Shown here: positions 13,261-26,093 of the stretch, one piece after another
Numbering within the stretch: position 1 is the stretch's first letter
Layout: every line of letters starts with the position of its first letter
Origin: Diplonema papillatum
Taxonomy: Eukaryota; Euglenozoa; Diplonemea; Diplonemida; Diplonemidae
DNA length: 64,000 bases
Assembly: GCA_030068145.1 (NCBI GenBank)
Contig: JAPJBO010000121.1
Location: 1 to 64,000 of the forward strand
Direction: 5' to 3'
The notes under the pieces: model-generated
Database searches by the model: none
The model's input: only the letters and a program-made list of their open reading frames with translations
Told to the model about the DNA's origin: nothing
Position numbers and translations under genes: made by a program

Positions 13261-16200
13261 ACTACGAGCAGGGACCTTTAAGGAGCATCTTGTTTTTCGG
13301 GTTGAGGGGGCCTTGTAGAGGTCCCTCGGGGGTGGAAAAGGCCTCTCGGCAGGGAAAACGGTCGCCACTCGGGACCCCTCCGGGGCCCCTCGTGGCAGGG
13401 CGTCCTGGGGGAATGAGCGCCTGGAAGCAAGGCCTACATGTAGCGAGTACGGGCTTGTTCCCATACTCAGGTGACAGTTCCACCACGCCACGCTCCTCTG
13501 GCGCTTACAGGCCCAGTAAAGCCTGTCCTGCTCATATACAAGAGCGTGTGCGCCAGGATCACACCCCCTGACCTTTTGACGCAAGCTGGTCGATGTTTGT
13601 CGCTGCAATGGGGCTTCCGAATCGTAGGATTGTTTGGATTGGACACGCCCGGGCGGAGAAGTCGGAAAGGCGTGGGAACAGAATTCGTGGTACGTGATCG
13701 ACGGGCCCGGCCTTGTTTTACGACTCGGTTCTGAAGAAACGGCTACAACGCTGAAGTCTTTGTCATTTCGATGCACCGGTTCGACCCATTGCCCATCCTG
13801 TAGGGACACATCTCTGTCCATCCGACTCTTGCGCTAGCAATAAGTTCTGTGTGTGTTCACGGTACTGCTGTCGATCGGAAGTGCGAGTCGCAGTCAACAG
13901 ACTTTGGCCACAATTTCTTCGTGTGTGTCGCGCGAGATTAAAAGTGCCGGGTACGTGAATTGACGAGGTTGGCAGAATAAGTCGTTCAGGCAGGGGCACG
14001 GGGCGAGCCAGTAGTTCACGAAAGAACGTGGGCATGCCGATGTGTCCTTCTCTTCGTTCTCTTGTTCGAGTCTGACTGAGAATCTAAGATTCTCCCCTGA
14101 AGGCACAGGACCGGTGGTTTTGTTGAGGTGTGCGTGTAAAATTCAACTATGGGTAACCCCTGTCGTTCGGAGTAGTCAACTGACACCCTAGTGGCCACGC
14201 GCTGTTCGGAACTGCAGCCTCGTTTGACGCCTGCTTCGTGGTCCGTGTGCTCCTGGTTACATGTGCGTGTTGGTGTGGATGTGTGGATGTGTGTGGAAGC
14301 ATTTCGTGTCTTCGATCGCCTGCGCAAACACTCACATGTTTACCGGCATCTGGCATGCGACGGAGAATCCGACTATGCAGTATCCAGCTGCAGAAAGCCG
14401 TAGGCATGTATGCGAAGGGGCGTCTACATGGCTCGCACTTCAGTGGTGTGTCAGGAACTCTTCTGCCCTTTTGTGCAATTTGACCTGTACGCGTTCAGGT
14501 TAAACCGCTGTCAACGTTCCTTTTTAGCTGTAACAAGTATGCTCACTAACGAGGTGGGTACTGGTTAAATTTACCGCAAAAAAAAAAAAATAACGGTCAT
14601 GAGAGTTGATTTATGTAGCCTCACCCGTTTTTTAGTGAAAATTCGCTTGCACGCAAAAAGAAAACGGAGTCTCTTGGTGACCTTCGAACAATGGATGATC
14701 TCTTGTCTGGTAGAATACTTCTCCACCACATTTTGATGCACGGTCGATGCTCGAGGGTATGGTATAGAATTCGGTGTGCACTCCCTTCCAGCTGCCGTCA
14801 ATCGGGGCTACAGGTGAAAGCCCTTGATACCGTTCGATTACACGGCGGAGAAGCCCGATTCTCGACTCGACAAAAAACGAAGCATGTAGTCGGTCGAGAT
14901 GGAGTGAAGTCGTATTGGGACGGGAGGGAATAGTGCGGTTGCTTGCGTTGTGTATTCGTAGTCGATTCTTGTACGAACTGCGTAATACGTAGGAACTTCG
15001 CTGCATTCAACGTTGTTCCATTCTCACGCCTGCACATAGATATTTGTGTCTTACGCCAGAAGTTTCCAAGCAAAGCGCGAGCATGGGGAGACTTATTTCG
15101 CAAAGTGACTGGTCCTAAAAATGCGCGCTTACTGTGGACCAGAGTGCCAGGAAGGCCTGGTTGTTGCTGGTTGCTGCACTGCAACGTCCTGAGATGCCGA
15201 CACTACTTCCACTGGATGAGAAGTCGTGCCTCCTAGCAAAGCGTGGCACCAGACTCCGCACGCCGTATGATAAAAACGGCACGTCGATCCCCCCCCCCTG
15301 TACAGGAGCCCGTACTGTCTTTTGTGCCTTGCTCTCTTATGCGTTTTACTCGCAGTACTTTTCTTAGACGAGGCCGAAATCAATAATGCCGGCAACCCTC
15401 GGAGAGTGGGGGAATTGAAAAACGGAATGGTACGCGCTCAACGCCGTGTCCCGTCTGCTTCGCTCTGAGAATCCACGGACACACAAGGCGAACTTAGTGC
15501 TTGCCGACAGGACAGCGTGTGAGCCTGGTTCACCCGATGGCTACGGGCTCGGAGCTCGTCACAACCAGGAATACCCACGCTACGGGGGGAAAAACTTAGT
15601 TGTAGTACAGGGGGGGGGTGTGGGTGGCTTTTTGATGTCTTACGATCGATCGCTCTTGAGGTTTCGCGGTTTCTTCTGTTCTGTCCAATTTCAGTTCTGC
15701 TTCGTCTTTTTTAGTCTTTTCCCAGGCATTTTTTTGTCCACGGTTTTCTGAGTCCTGAAGATTTGTACTTCACCGTTTTTTTCCGACAATGCCCCAACTT
15801 CACAGCCACAGCGGACCTCGGCAATGAAACCCGAGTATCGCGTGGTATGGAGTTAGCGAAGCAGCATTTCAGCTCTTGACTGCATCACTGTGAGGCCAGC
15901 TTTCAGCTGTGTTCACAGCTGTCAGCTGTAGATTGAACATGAAGGAAAGATTTAAAAAAAAAAAGTGACGTGGCTCTTATTATTTACGCACAGCAGGTCC
16001 ATGTCCTCACGTGATGGTACAGCCGGCATTTTTGTTTGTACGTATGTGCTGTCACCTGTATGGTAATTTCCACAGTACGCTGCCAACCGTCACTTTTTGA
16101 TAATGGCAACCGCGGTTGTTACCAGAAAAAAGAATGAAGAATTTCAACCATGACAGTGAAACGCGCGCTCCGCCCGCCCTCCGACTCGTCTCAGAATGCG

Positions 16201-17023
16201 CGCGCAACGCGCGTGATCCAAAGAAATGTCTGTTTTGATGCGGATCACGTCGTTCTGGGCGGACATCCTTCGACACGCAGTGGTAGCAGTAGGGAGTCGG
16301 TCGCGCGAATCAGAACAGCTCGGAACTGTCTTGGGGCTTCCGTCCATTACCTTGTCCAAGCACGTCTCCCAGGAAACACGAAAAACATGCGGGAAAACGC
16401 CGTTTCGCAAGCGGAAAGCAAGTTCTCCAGCCGAGCCGCTGTCTGACTCTGATCGCTCTGATAGAACAGAAAGTGCGTCAAGGAGGATACCGAGAATCAG
16501 ACGCGGAAGCAGAGCAGGCGAAGGATGTCGTGCGAGGAAGTGGCCCAATAGACGCTGCAAGAGGTTCAAACGACGACAAGCGTAGCGCCAAAAGTACCGC
16601 CCGAGGAGAGAAAAAGAGGTCTGAGGGGCCTTGGGTCTTGGCCCGTGGAACCCAGTTTTTCAATGCGTGGTTGACCTGGCTGCTAGCCTAGCACCTCGGA
16701 ACAACTGCGCCGGCGTTACGCGCGTTTCACTCAACAGGGTTTTCCAAAATCCCCCTTTAAGACGCCAGAAGTCTTCACTAAAAAAATCTGCTTTTGAATT
16801 TCCCCCTTTTTTTTTGCTTGTGTGCGTAACAGAAATAGGCGAACGTCATTGCCATTCGTTCTTTCGGATTAGCTTCTTGTATTGATTGTAGGTTCGCTCC
16901 GAACATTTGGTGACGAGAGGTAAAAGGAAACCCCTCCCCCACACGAACGAAAGTAGTCAGATAAATACCCTGGGGACGTGTAGTAGCCGTGCGTCTTTCT
17001 GCTCGCAGACAGAATGAGGGGAG

Positions 17024-17155
17024 GTTGCGAGAACACGCCTGGAATCGGTATGTGCTCAACCTGTCTGCACCGTGCTGCAATCCTTTAAGCCACGGATACA
17101 GAAGGCACACATTCAACAGCGCGAAACTCTGAGTGTCTGCAGGACAGCGGTGTAG
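17024..17155 (+). repeat. Diverged dispersed repeat, copy 2
   Basis: Partner of 2787-2945; it has the same colinear blocks, including TAAGCCACGGA and GAGTGTCTGCAG. Confidence 0.45.
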
Positions 17156-18225
17156 CCTGGTTTGTAAGTAGCTCGTCACACCCATACCAGGCAACGAGAG
17201 GGGAAAAGCCCTCCAACCGTAGGGGGCGCACGTCTCTGTGTTCGGGTGGGCTGCAACAAACCGCATGGTTTCAAGGTTTCGCAGAGGGTGCACGGCAAAA
17301 ACGGAGACAGAGGGTACACAACAACATCCCCTGGATGGCCTGAAGCAGGAAATAGCTTCGGATGCCTGTTTAAGCTTCGGGTTTTGGCGAAAGTTCCAAT
17401 AGGCCGACCGAAAGATAACACAAGGAAATGGAAGTAAAACGCCAGTAAAGGGCTTAGGGCCTGGAAAGCCAAACGTGAAAGCGTTCGGGTGACGCGTGCG
17501 GGTGGCGTCGTGAACGATAGTGCGTGGATTAGACCGGCATCGGGTTGGTGACAAAGTCTCAGGTGAGCCGTCTGGGTGTCCCCAGGAATTTGATCCAGGT
17601 GCCCATGGTATTGCGGTCGACGGTACGAAATGAGGTCACCCCTGTTTATTTCTTTTCATGCACATCCACCAGACACCCTGGTGGCATGACCTGAAAAATG
17701 GCCACAGATCGCTAAATCTTCGAAAGCATCCATTGAGTTGCATGGAGGAGGTTGGCACAATGGCGCACGGGTTTGGTCCCGTGCCTAAGACCCGGCTGAA
17801 CAATGACCTGCCTGGAGGCAGGGACACCTGTCAGCCCTGGTGCGCAGGCTGAAACCACATGGTTTTACAAAATGCCTGCCGGAACGAAGGAAAACACAAA
17901 CAAAAGAACAGATCCTGCCTTTCTCGATCACGACTGGATGGAGAAGATTCTATGGACTGGGAACATCGGCACGGTGCACGCGCTGGTGCTACTCGCAGTT
18001 TGTTGGGGCGTCTTCGTTCTCAGAGTTTGCGGGTTTGTTTCTTCTTGTTCTTTCACTCGGTAGCTCGTTCCTGTTCTCCGACCTTCTTTCTTCGCCGTAT
18101 CCACCAGGGAGTGACGACACGAGCGCACACTTCTCTCCTTCTCTCATTTTTTTGAGAACGCAGTCGGACGTTCTGGTAGCATGTCGTTATCGCACGTAAG
18201 AATGCTTCTTCGTCACAACGACCGG

Positions 18226-18292
18226 TGAGGGGGGAAATCTTAGTTTAATGTTTAGGCAGAATACTGTCTTGCATGCGTGTGCTCGCATCAAG
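18226..18292 (+). repeat. Dispersed G-run/TTTAATG motif, copy 3
   Basis: It carries GGGGGGAAATCTTAG, TTTAATGTTTAGGCAG and TGCATGC in the same order as the copies at 2563 and 6623. A shorter fourth copy follows at 18464-18512. Confidence 0.5.
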
Positions 18293-21231
18293 CCTTCGTC
18301 TTAGAAAAAGAGAAAGAGAAGGGACTGGGGCACTCTGCCTGTTGCGTACAATTTGTGTCATTGTTTTTTTTTCGCCACAGTGTTGTGCGCACCTCGCCGA
18401 CGGGTTTCGCTCGTGATCGCAGACCAGCGTAAATTTGGAGCTCACCGGTGGATCCTTTGAATGAGGGGGGGAAACCTTGGTTTAATGTTCAGGCCGACCG
18501 CTGCCTTTCACTTCCTTTTCTCCCTCGCGGGTTGCCCCGCGGCCGGGGCCTTAATTCCTCTCCGGTTCATTTTTGCCTTCGCCTGCTCGTCTTCGCGGCT
18601 CTGCTTCGGTTAGATGCGCGGGTTGTCCGCCTTTGGTGTGCGCTACTCGTTCGCGAGCGATCGCTTAGTTGCCGAAACAGCCGGAGACAGCAGGGGGCAG
18701 GTCCCGGTTTTGCGGGAAAATTGTAGTGGTCTCTACGCACTGGCCAGCTAGCGAAGGCTGCCGCAGGAAGGTCCCCCGACCGACGTGCTCACAAAAATAC
18801 CTGCAGACTGATAGCCCAGCGTTCTTCTGCTGTGCATTTACGAGAAGCAGAGAAGAATTGTCAACTGCGCCCACGAGTTTTTCCGTAATTTGTGCCTGCA
18901 CACGACCGATCCACAAGGTAAACACTTGAAGGTAGTGTTTGCACCACAACCTTCACGGGAGCGTGGGGTGTGGTAAGCTATCGGGCATAAGGTGAGTGGC
19001 AAGCCATCGGGCATAAGGTGAGATATGTGTATGTATTCCTCTGCTACGTGGTGCTATCTACGTGCGGTGTGTGGTACTACGTGTGCATACATACTATACA
19101 CGGTGTATGGTATGTGGTGTACTGATACTACGTGCGACGGATGGCCGAATAAAAGGTTACAGGATTGCTTGCTTCAAGTCCACGTCCAGTTCGACCACCG
19201 CAATGTTGAGCGGTGGGCGCTGCGGTCCCCCTTGCTAGCTCTCTTGTAAGGTCTCCCTCACGGTATTTGTCAAACGCCTGCACGTCTTCATGTGCACAGT
19301 TCGGGTAAGAAGAAGCCTTTGGGGTGAAATGCCGGAGTGCGTTACCAAATATAAAGTGATTGGTACTTACGTTCTCTCTCGTTGGCGGGTTCGTCTCGTT
19401 GGCGGGTTCGGACATTATCTACATATGGGTTGGCCTTCTTCAGCGCGGTGCCTTGGTAGGTGGCGGCCGTAGCCTGGTTGAATGCTGAAGACTTTCCGCA
19501 CGTCTCGCTCTTGTCGGTTTCATTTCTTTTCCAGGAGTTCTTTATTCCTTTCGTAGCGTGGTTTTTTTGTGTTACCGTCGATTTTGGTTTCGTATCCTTT
19601 TTGGGGGTTCACTTCTTATCATCGTTGTGTTGGTTTTATGTTTCCCTTCCTTTTTTATTTTTCCTTCTCGGCCGTATCTTTTTTCAAAACTCTTATCTTT
19701 CGGCCCAAGCCTCGTCTTTTTCAACAAGGTCCTTAGAAAAGGACATGCCGCTACCCCTAGTCTTCAAAAAAAAAGCCTTGAAAATCACCTTGCGATATTT
19801 CATTTCGAAGTTGAGATTGCAGCACTACACGACGACAATTGTCTGCAGACAATTGCCCGCGATGCCACCGAGCCGCCGAGGCGCCTATTCTGGACTGCAA
19901 TGGATTCAGAAGGCGAGAGTGAGCGGGCGAAAGGGAGAAGCCTACGACAGGTTCGTTCAGTGTCACTGCCCTTCTGGCTTCTTCTTCTGTGCTAGTTGCC
20001 GGTGATGCTCGTCGAGGAGGGCTGTGGATGAGTAGAAGCGTGTCAAAGAAACGGGCATGCGCTAATAATCGGAGAGGGAAGCAACGGTTCCCCGTGCAGA
20101 GGTGCGTGGCAACTGACCAACTGAGCACCAGCACCCGCTTTCGGTGCTCGAGAATTTTCTCTCTTTGTACCGAACTGCACAGCACTCTCGCATCCAATGG
20201 AGAAGAGAAGTGCTGACTATGCGTTTTGACAAATCTGCAAAATCGAATACTGACCGATGGACACACCGCCTACCTAATGGTCATATGATGTGTGGCCCAC
20301 ATAACAAATAAATAACGCGAGCAGGGGCAGCAGCTGGATCTGGCCGAGGCCAGATCCTTCAGGACGGATCTTGCAGGTGAGCAGCGACACCTCCCCTTGT
20401 TGCGAGCACGAGTGTACCGGGGAAAGCCGCTGCTTCACGCGTTAGGTGGTACTGCAGAGCTACAGGCGTACGGGTCAAGTGGCTACCGACTTCCAAACTA
20501 CAGCATCAAGGCGTGGCGCACCTTGGGGCTTGGCGCTCCTTTTAGAGACGGTCAGCCACAGGGCAGAGTAGACAGGGTTGTGGCACTGAGCTGCCTTCGA
20601 CTCAAGCTTTGCAAGCTGTGGTTGACCGTCACGTTCCTAGACCCGGGGCGGCCTTTTTCTTCTTTCTTCCTTCTTCGGAAATCCACTAATTAAAACACCA
20701 CTCACTAGAGTCCATTGCGGATTCCTCCAATCAACAATGGACGAACCTCGCATATGTCAGAATGAAATCAAGTAGGAAGCAAAATTACTCCTTCATCCCT
20801 CGCAAATGCCATACCCTGGAGTGTCCCTCAAATAGAAATGCATACTGTAGACACTATCCGACCTCGCCATATCACGTAGCATCGGTACAAAGTCACGGAG
20901 CTCAGTGTCGCTTTTGTCCTCGAACCACGACGTGCACGGGAGGGCGTTGCTGATGATTTATGAGGTATTTGACTCAAAAACGTGATTCGCGCGGCATTAG
21001 CAATTTAACGCGAGGTTCCGAAGAGTGTCACCGGTCGAGGGGCTCATAAGCATCAAGCATGTGCACCTTCGGCTTGGCACAAGCTGTGGCAGACGGGTGA
21101 CAGAAGTGCCAACACCGCCTCAGATTTTTGCAACAGTTGGTGCATTCGAAGTCGACACTTCATTCTGTCACAGGAGCCCGTAGTAGTAGTAGTTTGAACT
21201 TTCGATAGACTGCACAAGCCGCTACAGACTA

Positions 21232-22299
21232 AAGGGGGGGTAGACCTATTATCCACCCGATTTTCTTCCGGAAATTCCGCGAACATTAAAACTAGTGGCG
21301 TTAAAATTTGCTATTATCCAGGCTTTATCCAATGCTTATCCTAGGGCTATCCAGGGTTTTGTTGCAGGGTGGTGTTTTTTTCCTTCGCGCTTCGGCGCGA
21401 TATCGATTATTGTTTGGTAAACCCAACCTGTCCGTTCGAGTGTTGGGGGGTGCCCTTTGACAATTCTGCTTGTCTAGGTTAGTAAGAGCCGACATCGAAG
21501 GATTGAAAAGCAACATTGCTATGAACGCTTGGCTGCCACAAGCCCCCTTCCCTGTGGCAAAATTTTCTGTCACCTCTGGCTTCATCCCTAACATAACTGA
21601 GGGATTTCGATATCACAAGGCACTCCCACGACCGCCTGGCCGACGTTCCCTGCACTGGATGCGGTAGAATTCAAGGAAGAAGTGCCACCGAACAACCCAC
21701 AGGTTGACATACCAGCCGTATCGGCACCAGTTGCACCTGCACCGGGTCCGACCAATTGCTGAGTGCACTGAGACAACACAAACTAGACCACACCAGCCGG
21801 CGCTTCAGCCGTCCTCTTCACAGCACCAGCAAAGCAAAGCGCACCCACAGGGCGGCAGAGTGTGCTGGTTCACAACACACTACACCAAACCGCGGCCTTT
21901 GAGAAACCATTGATCAGCCTCTTTTCCGTTTTAACAGCTCTTTTTTTTTGTTTTCACTCTCTCGTTTTGCTTGTTGGCACCATTTACATTCTATGCTGTT
22001 TCCACACTTCTTCTCACTTGGTATGCTGGTGTTACACTCACAGCAGGTGGGTAGGCCCACTTCCATAAAAAAATTAGTATGGCGCTTTCTTTTGTTTGTG
22101 CGCACTAGCGGAACTCACCTGCTTTGGTAAGTTTCATGTAGTACGCTGCCAACTACTAATTTTTAGTACCAACAATGCATTGTTAACACAGAAATTTACT
22201 CGCCGCTGAAAAATTAAACAGTTAAATTTTTCTCCAAAACCAGTCGACCTATTATCCTAGGATAATAGGTCCCCCTGGATAGTAGGTCTACCCCCCCTT
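21232..22299. mobile_element. TIR element of about 1.07 kb with AAGGGGGGGTAGACC ends
   Basis: The left end (21232-21254) and the inverse of the right end (22277-22299) agree at 22 of 23 positions. TA flanks both sides (21230-21231 and 22300-22301), consistent with a TA duplication. Inside are short minus-strand frames. One of these (21914-22105) has Cys pairs (TCCECN, IECKWC) and a Lys-rich tail, resembling a small zinc-binding fragment. No transposase is recognisable, so it is a non-autonomous or decayed element. A related right end (AATAGGTCCCC...CCACCCCC) appears near 27538-27557. It lies within or 3' of the phosphatase gene. Confidence 0.65.
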
Positions 22300-22518
22300 T
22301 ACCTCTTTGCACGCGTCGTGTCATGCTTCGGTCGCTTCTTGCCCCGCGTACTGTTTGTCTCCGGTGCGCGCTTCACGTCCGATGTGCAGTTTGATGACGA
22401 GGAATCAGATGATTCGGCGCACTTCCTTTTCTCCCTCGCAGGTTGTTTCCGCGGCCGTAGTAGTAGTAGTTTCAGCTAGTGAGTTTTCATCAAAGTAGTA
22501 GTAGTAGTATGTGTCGTC

Positions 22519-22994
22519 CTAATCCGGGAACAAGTCAGAGAGAAGAACGGAGCAATCTTCACAAACAAACGAGTGACTTACGGTGGCCGCTTGAGCAGCG
22601 CCAATCCGAGCGCACACAGCAACAGTGACGCGTCGGCAGTATTTGCACTTCAGGATGGGGCTGCCATCATGAGCGTCGATGGCTAACGAGTGTCGGCAGA
22701 GGGTGCAGTGGTCGGAGCAAGCTTGAACGTGGCAGTGGTCGGTGCTGAACAAATGAGTTGATCGATGTACTTGTGCGAGTTCACCTTCCGCATGCGTCGC
22801 GCAGCCTGTGTGATCACACGCTTCCGGTCCCTCGCGCCTTCATGCCTTTCCGCGTCTTCCGCGGCGGCCGCACGGTACTCTGCCTGGTGGCCTCCACCAC
22901 CCGCTGGACCTTCGCGTCCCAAGCTACCCTGTCCGCCATCAGTTCCCGGATCTCCTCCATGTTCGACATGCACAGGAGCCGTAGTAGTAGTTGT
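22519..22994 (-). pseudogene. Cys-rich coding module, tandem copy 1 (frameshifted)
   Basis: Read on the minus strand, the module has an Ala/Arg-rich helical stretch (RKRVITQAARRMRKVNSHKY) and then CHVQACSDHCTLCRHSLAID, LKCKYCRRVTVAVC and SFVCEDC. The CxxC pairs suggest zinc binding. It ends LSDLFPD and a stop at 22519-22521. The helical part and the Cys part are in different frames in this copy. Comparison with copy 2 puts a 2-base difference (ACCACTGCC versus ACCTGCC) at the junction, so this copy is probably broken. It lies 3' of the phosphatase exon at 23480-23771 on the same strand and may be its old C-terminal region or an unrelated gene fragment. Confidence 0.45.
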
Positions 22995-23454
22995 AGTATG
23001 TGTCATCCTAATCCGGGAACAAGTCAGGGAGAAGACCGGAGCAATCTTTACAAACAAACGAGTGACATAAGGTGGCCGCATGAGCGGCGCCAATCCGCGC
23101 GCACACAGCAGCAGTGACGCGTCGGCAGTAGTTGCGCTTCATGAGCGTCGACGGCTAGCGAGGGTGCAGTGGTCGGAGCAAGCTTGAACGTGGCAGGTCG
23201 GTGCCGCACAAATGAGTTGGTCGATGTACTTGTGCGCGTTCACCTTGCGCATGCGTCGCGCAGCCTGCGAGATCACGCGCTTCCGGGGTCGTCCGGATCG
23301 GGTTCCACGTGCCTTCATGCCTTCGACGTCTTCCGCGGCGGCCGCACGGTTCTCTGCCCGGTGGCCTCCACCACCCGCTGGACATTCGCGTTACCCTGTC
23401 TGTCATCAGCTCCCGGATCTCCTCCGTGTTCGACATGCCGAGGTCAGGCACAGG
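22995..23454 (-). pseudogene. Cys-rich coding module, tandem copy 2 (deleted)
   Basis: This is a second copy of the module at 22519-22994, directly adjacent. It keeps the same C-terminal reading frame (SFVCKDCSGLLPDLFPD and stop). It has lost about 7 bases near 23385 and about 20 bases around 23140-23150, where copy 1 encodes CRHSLAID and what follows. The helical and Cys parts are in one frame here, unlike in copy 1. The two copies have thus decayed differently, which implies that the duplication came first and the loss of function afterwards. Confidence 0.45.
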
Positions 23455-23479
23455 AGTCGAAGAAAAACTAAAGACATAC

Positions 23480-23771
23480 TGTGACTGAAATAGGTACGCG
23501 ACCGGTGAATTGTCGATGATGCAAATCTTGTGCAGCGGACGGCCAAGAAGCGACAAGTCCTTCACATATGCACCATTGGTGTGTGAGCAGTGTTCGCGGA
23601 ACAGGCGATGCGGCCCCATGATCGCTTTCCCCGGATCGAGACGGTCCAACAGTGGATCAGCGTATTTCGAGAGCGATGCCGTGAAGACAACAACTTCAAA
23701 GAGTGGCTCTAAGAATCGCAGGAACTCATCCACGAAAGGTCGTTTCTTGACGTAGACGTGATACATTTGAC
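23480..23771 (-). CDS. SCP/FCP1-like phosphatase, exon 2 (catalytic domain, C-terminal half)
   Basis: This exon carries the second half of an FCP1/SCP (HAD-fold) protein phosphatase domain. That family removes phosphate from Ser/Thr, classically on the RNA polymerase II C-terminal domain. Visible are VYVKKRPFVDEFL, VVVFTASLSKYADPLLD, RLFRE, YVKDLSLLGR and the IIDNSP motif that supplies the acidic Mg-binding residues. The acceptor (CTTCCACAG) joins in phase to the exon ending at 33346 to give ...IDIDGQMYHVYVKK, as in SCP proteins. A GTATGT donor follows at 23479. Without splicing the frame runs on to SNTEEIREL, which resembles the family's SDTELHDLL stretch, and then loses homology. The terminal exon was not located. 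Confidence 0.85.
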
Positions 23772-24394
23772 CTGTGGAAGTGAGGATGCATACGTTCAGG
23801 AAGTACGTGCGGGCGAATGTTCGGAACGCGCGTGGCTTTCCTACTGAGGAAGTGGGAGACGCCCGCAACCAAGATAATTGACGGGTCTTCAAGATGTACG
23901 ATTTTGCTCCGAGTGTTGTTTCTGGTACCGAGGCAGGGGTTTTCCGCTTAGCCAACAAAACGAAATTGGCTGGCTAAAAATTTTCACGGTTCACAAAAAG
24001 AGGTCAATTATTTTTTCTCTCGACCGATCTTTTTGCATGGTGTTAGGAGTCGGCAGGTTGTAGGCTTCCGGGCTTGGGTTTGGGTTTGTGAGTTTGCTGT
24101 AGAACTGTGTGTAGATGGAATTCATAGCATGTCACAACTAAGCCACAAGAATACACGGTGGTCTGGGTAAGACGCCAACGCGACGGCTTTTGCAGCTCTG
24201 AACATCCCCGATACCCCACAGCGTGAAGCAAACAAGCTGATGACTCTCTAACTTGGTTCGTGATCATTGACGAGCCTACTGCTGTCACTTCATGACTCCT
24301 GATTGAGGAACCTTATCTACAAGGTTGACCGAGGGTTAACACTGCCTGGGCTACCCAATTATTTCGTCATTGAAAATCCTTGTGGCGAAAAGAA

Positions 24395-24984
24395 GTTTTA
24401 TTACCGGAATTCACTTTTTGTCCCTCCAAACGGTAGGCGGGCGAGGAAAATAAAAACCCCATTTTGTCCCGGCCGGGACAAAAAGTGATTCTAGTGCATT
24501 TTCGACTAAAAGTGAGAAAATTTCAGAACCTATGTATGAAATACCGAAAAGAATAGCCAGGGTCCTGGGCAAGCCCGAGAAAGAAGTTCAGCACTCACTG
24601 CGGCGGACAAGTGCAAAAATTGCGGCAGACAGTGGGGCCACTACCTTCGACCTACGCAGGCACTACGGGTGGGCGACCGAACGGACCCCTGCGACCGTCA
24701 GCAGCACGCCAGTCCCACATGGCAAATCTACTTGCACCGGTTCCATCCTCAGAGTCTCAGGTTACTCAGCAGGTTCCTTCTGAACCACCTGTTTCTACAG
24801 AACAGCGAGTTGCATCACAAGTCGTAGAGACAAGCTTGGGACATTCATAAGTAGAGCCTGGCCTAGAGCTTCGCTTCTTCAGTTTCTTCGTTTTCTCTTC
24901 CTTTTCTTTTGTACACTATCAATTCTTTTACTATTGCTTCTGGTCGAGAAGTCGTGACAAAAAGTGAATTCCGGCAATAAAACA
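24395..24984. mobile_element. TIR element of 590 bp with GTTTTATTACCGG ends
   Basis: The left end (24395-24422) and the inverse of the right end (24957-24984) match at 27 of 28 positions. A 22-bp palindrome centred near 24473 (CCCGGCCGGG flanked by TTTTGT/ACAAAA) lies just inside the left end. No clear target duplication is seen. Two short overlapping plus frames (24532-24783, 24611-24850) are Pro/Ser/Thr-rich and have no recognisable product. It is probably non-autonomous. Confidence 0.65.
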
Positions 24985-25089
24985 TCGTTTTACCGGATAA
25001 TGCGGGGGGCCCTCGGGAAAATACTCGGGCCAAAAAGCGCCCTCGGGACAGTACATGTGCGCCGGTAAAGACCGGCGCCCAGCGAGACT

Positions 25090-25962
25090 AGAGGCAGCAG
25101 ATAAAGTTCGGGAAACAGTAAAGTTCGGGCGAAGCTAAAGTTCTGGCGAAGCGAAGTTCTGGCGAAGCAAAGCATAGTTCGGGTGAAGCTAAGTTCTGGT
25201 GAGGCAAATGGGCGATGCTAAGTTCGGGCGAAGCAATGCATAGTTCGGGTGAAGCTAAGTCTGGTGAGGCAAATTCTTGAAAGCAAAGTTCGGGCGATGC
25301 TAAGTTCTGGTGCAAAGTTCGTTCGAAGCAAAGCAAAGTTCGGGCGATGCTAAGTTCTGGTGAAGCAAAGTTCGGGCGATGCTAAAGCAAAATTCGGGCG
25401 AATCAAAGCATAGTTCGGGCGATGCTAAGTTCTGATGAAGCAAAGAGTTCGGGCGAAGCAAAGCAAAGTTCGGGCGATGCTAAGTTCGGGTGAAGCAAAG
25501 TTCGGGCAAAGCAAAGCATGAGGCTAAGTTCTGGTGAAAGCAAAGTTCAGGCGAAGCAAAGCAAGTTCAGGGAAGCAACGTTCTGGTGAGGCAAATGGGC
25601 GATGCTAAGATCGGGCGAAGCAAAGCATAGTTCGGGTGAAGCTAAGTTCTGGTGAGGCTAATTCTGGTGAAGGCAAAGTTCGGGCGAAGCAAAGCAAGTT
25701 CGGGCGATGCTAAGTTCTGGTTAAGCAAAGTTCGGGCGAAGCTAAGTTCTGATGAAGCAAAGTTCGGGCGAAGCAAAGCATTGTTCGCGATGTTAAGTTC
25801 TGATGAAGCAAGGTTCGGGCGAAACAAAGCAAAGTTCGGGCGATGCTAAGTTCTGGTGAAGCAAAGTTCGGGCAAAGCAAAGCATGAGGCTAAGTTCTGG
25901 CGAAAGCAAAGTTCAGGCGAAGCAAAGTTCTGGTGAGGCAAATGGGCGATGCTACGTTCTGG
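25090..25962 (+). repeat. Degenerate minisatellite (AAGTTCGGGCGAAGC units)
   Basis: This is about 870 bp of imperfect 15-22 bp units that mix GTTCGGGCGAAGCAAA, GTTCTGGTGAAGC, GGCGATGCTA and AGCATAG. The block order suggests higher-order duplications, for example a segment near 25140-25290 recurring near 25570-25720. Repetitive frames (ASPEL... on the minus strand) follow from the unit and are not genes. Confidence 0.9.
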
Positions 25963-26093
25963 TAGGCTGACTCAAACTACCCAAGGTGGCCCAAAACCGC
26001 GAGATGTTGAGAAACTCTGCAAAAAACGCAAGTTTCGGGCACATTAGACCTGAAAACCAACAAACCCCGAAAAATCATTTTCGACCGGAAAAG

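Larger units (their letters stand above)
13261..21229. other. Gene-poor sequence with scattered repeat copies
   Basis: No open frame shows a recognisable product. The longest, 16778-17554 on the minus strand (258 codons), overlaps the dispersed repeat at 17024-17155 and looks like chance. A Ser/Arg-rich plus frame at about 16226-16585 could be an exon fragment but has no support. Copies of the dispersed motif lie at 18226-18292 and 18464-18512. A block starting TTTTCTCCCTCGC near 18520 recurs near 22430. 19060-19140 is a TAC/GTGT-rich tract. Confidence 0.45.

Noticed and set aside
16778-17554. 258-codon minus frame as a gene
   Set aside because: It crosses an old dispersed repeat (17024-17155), the other copy of which has no such frame, and it has no recognisable domain.
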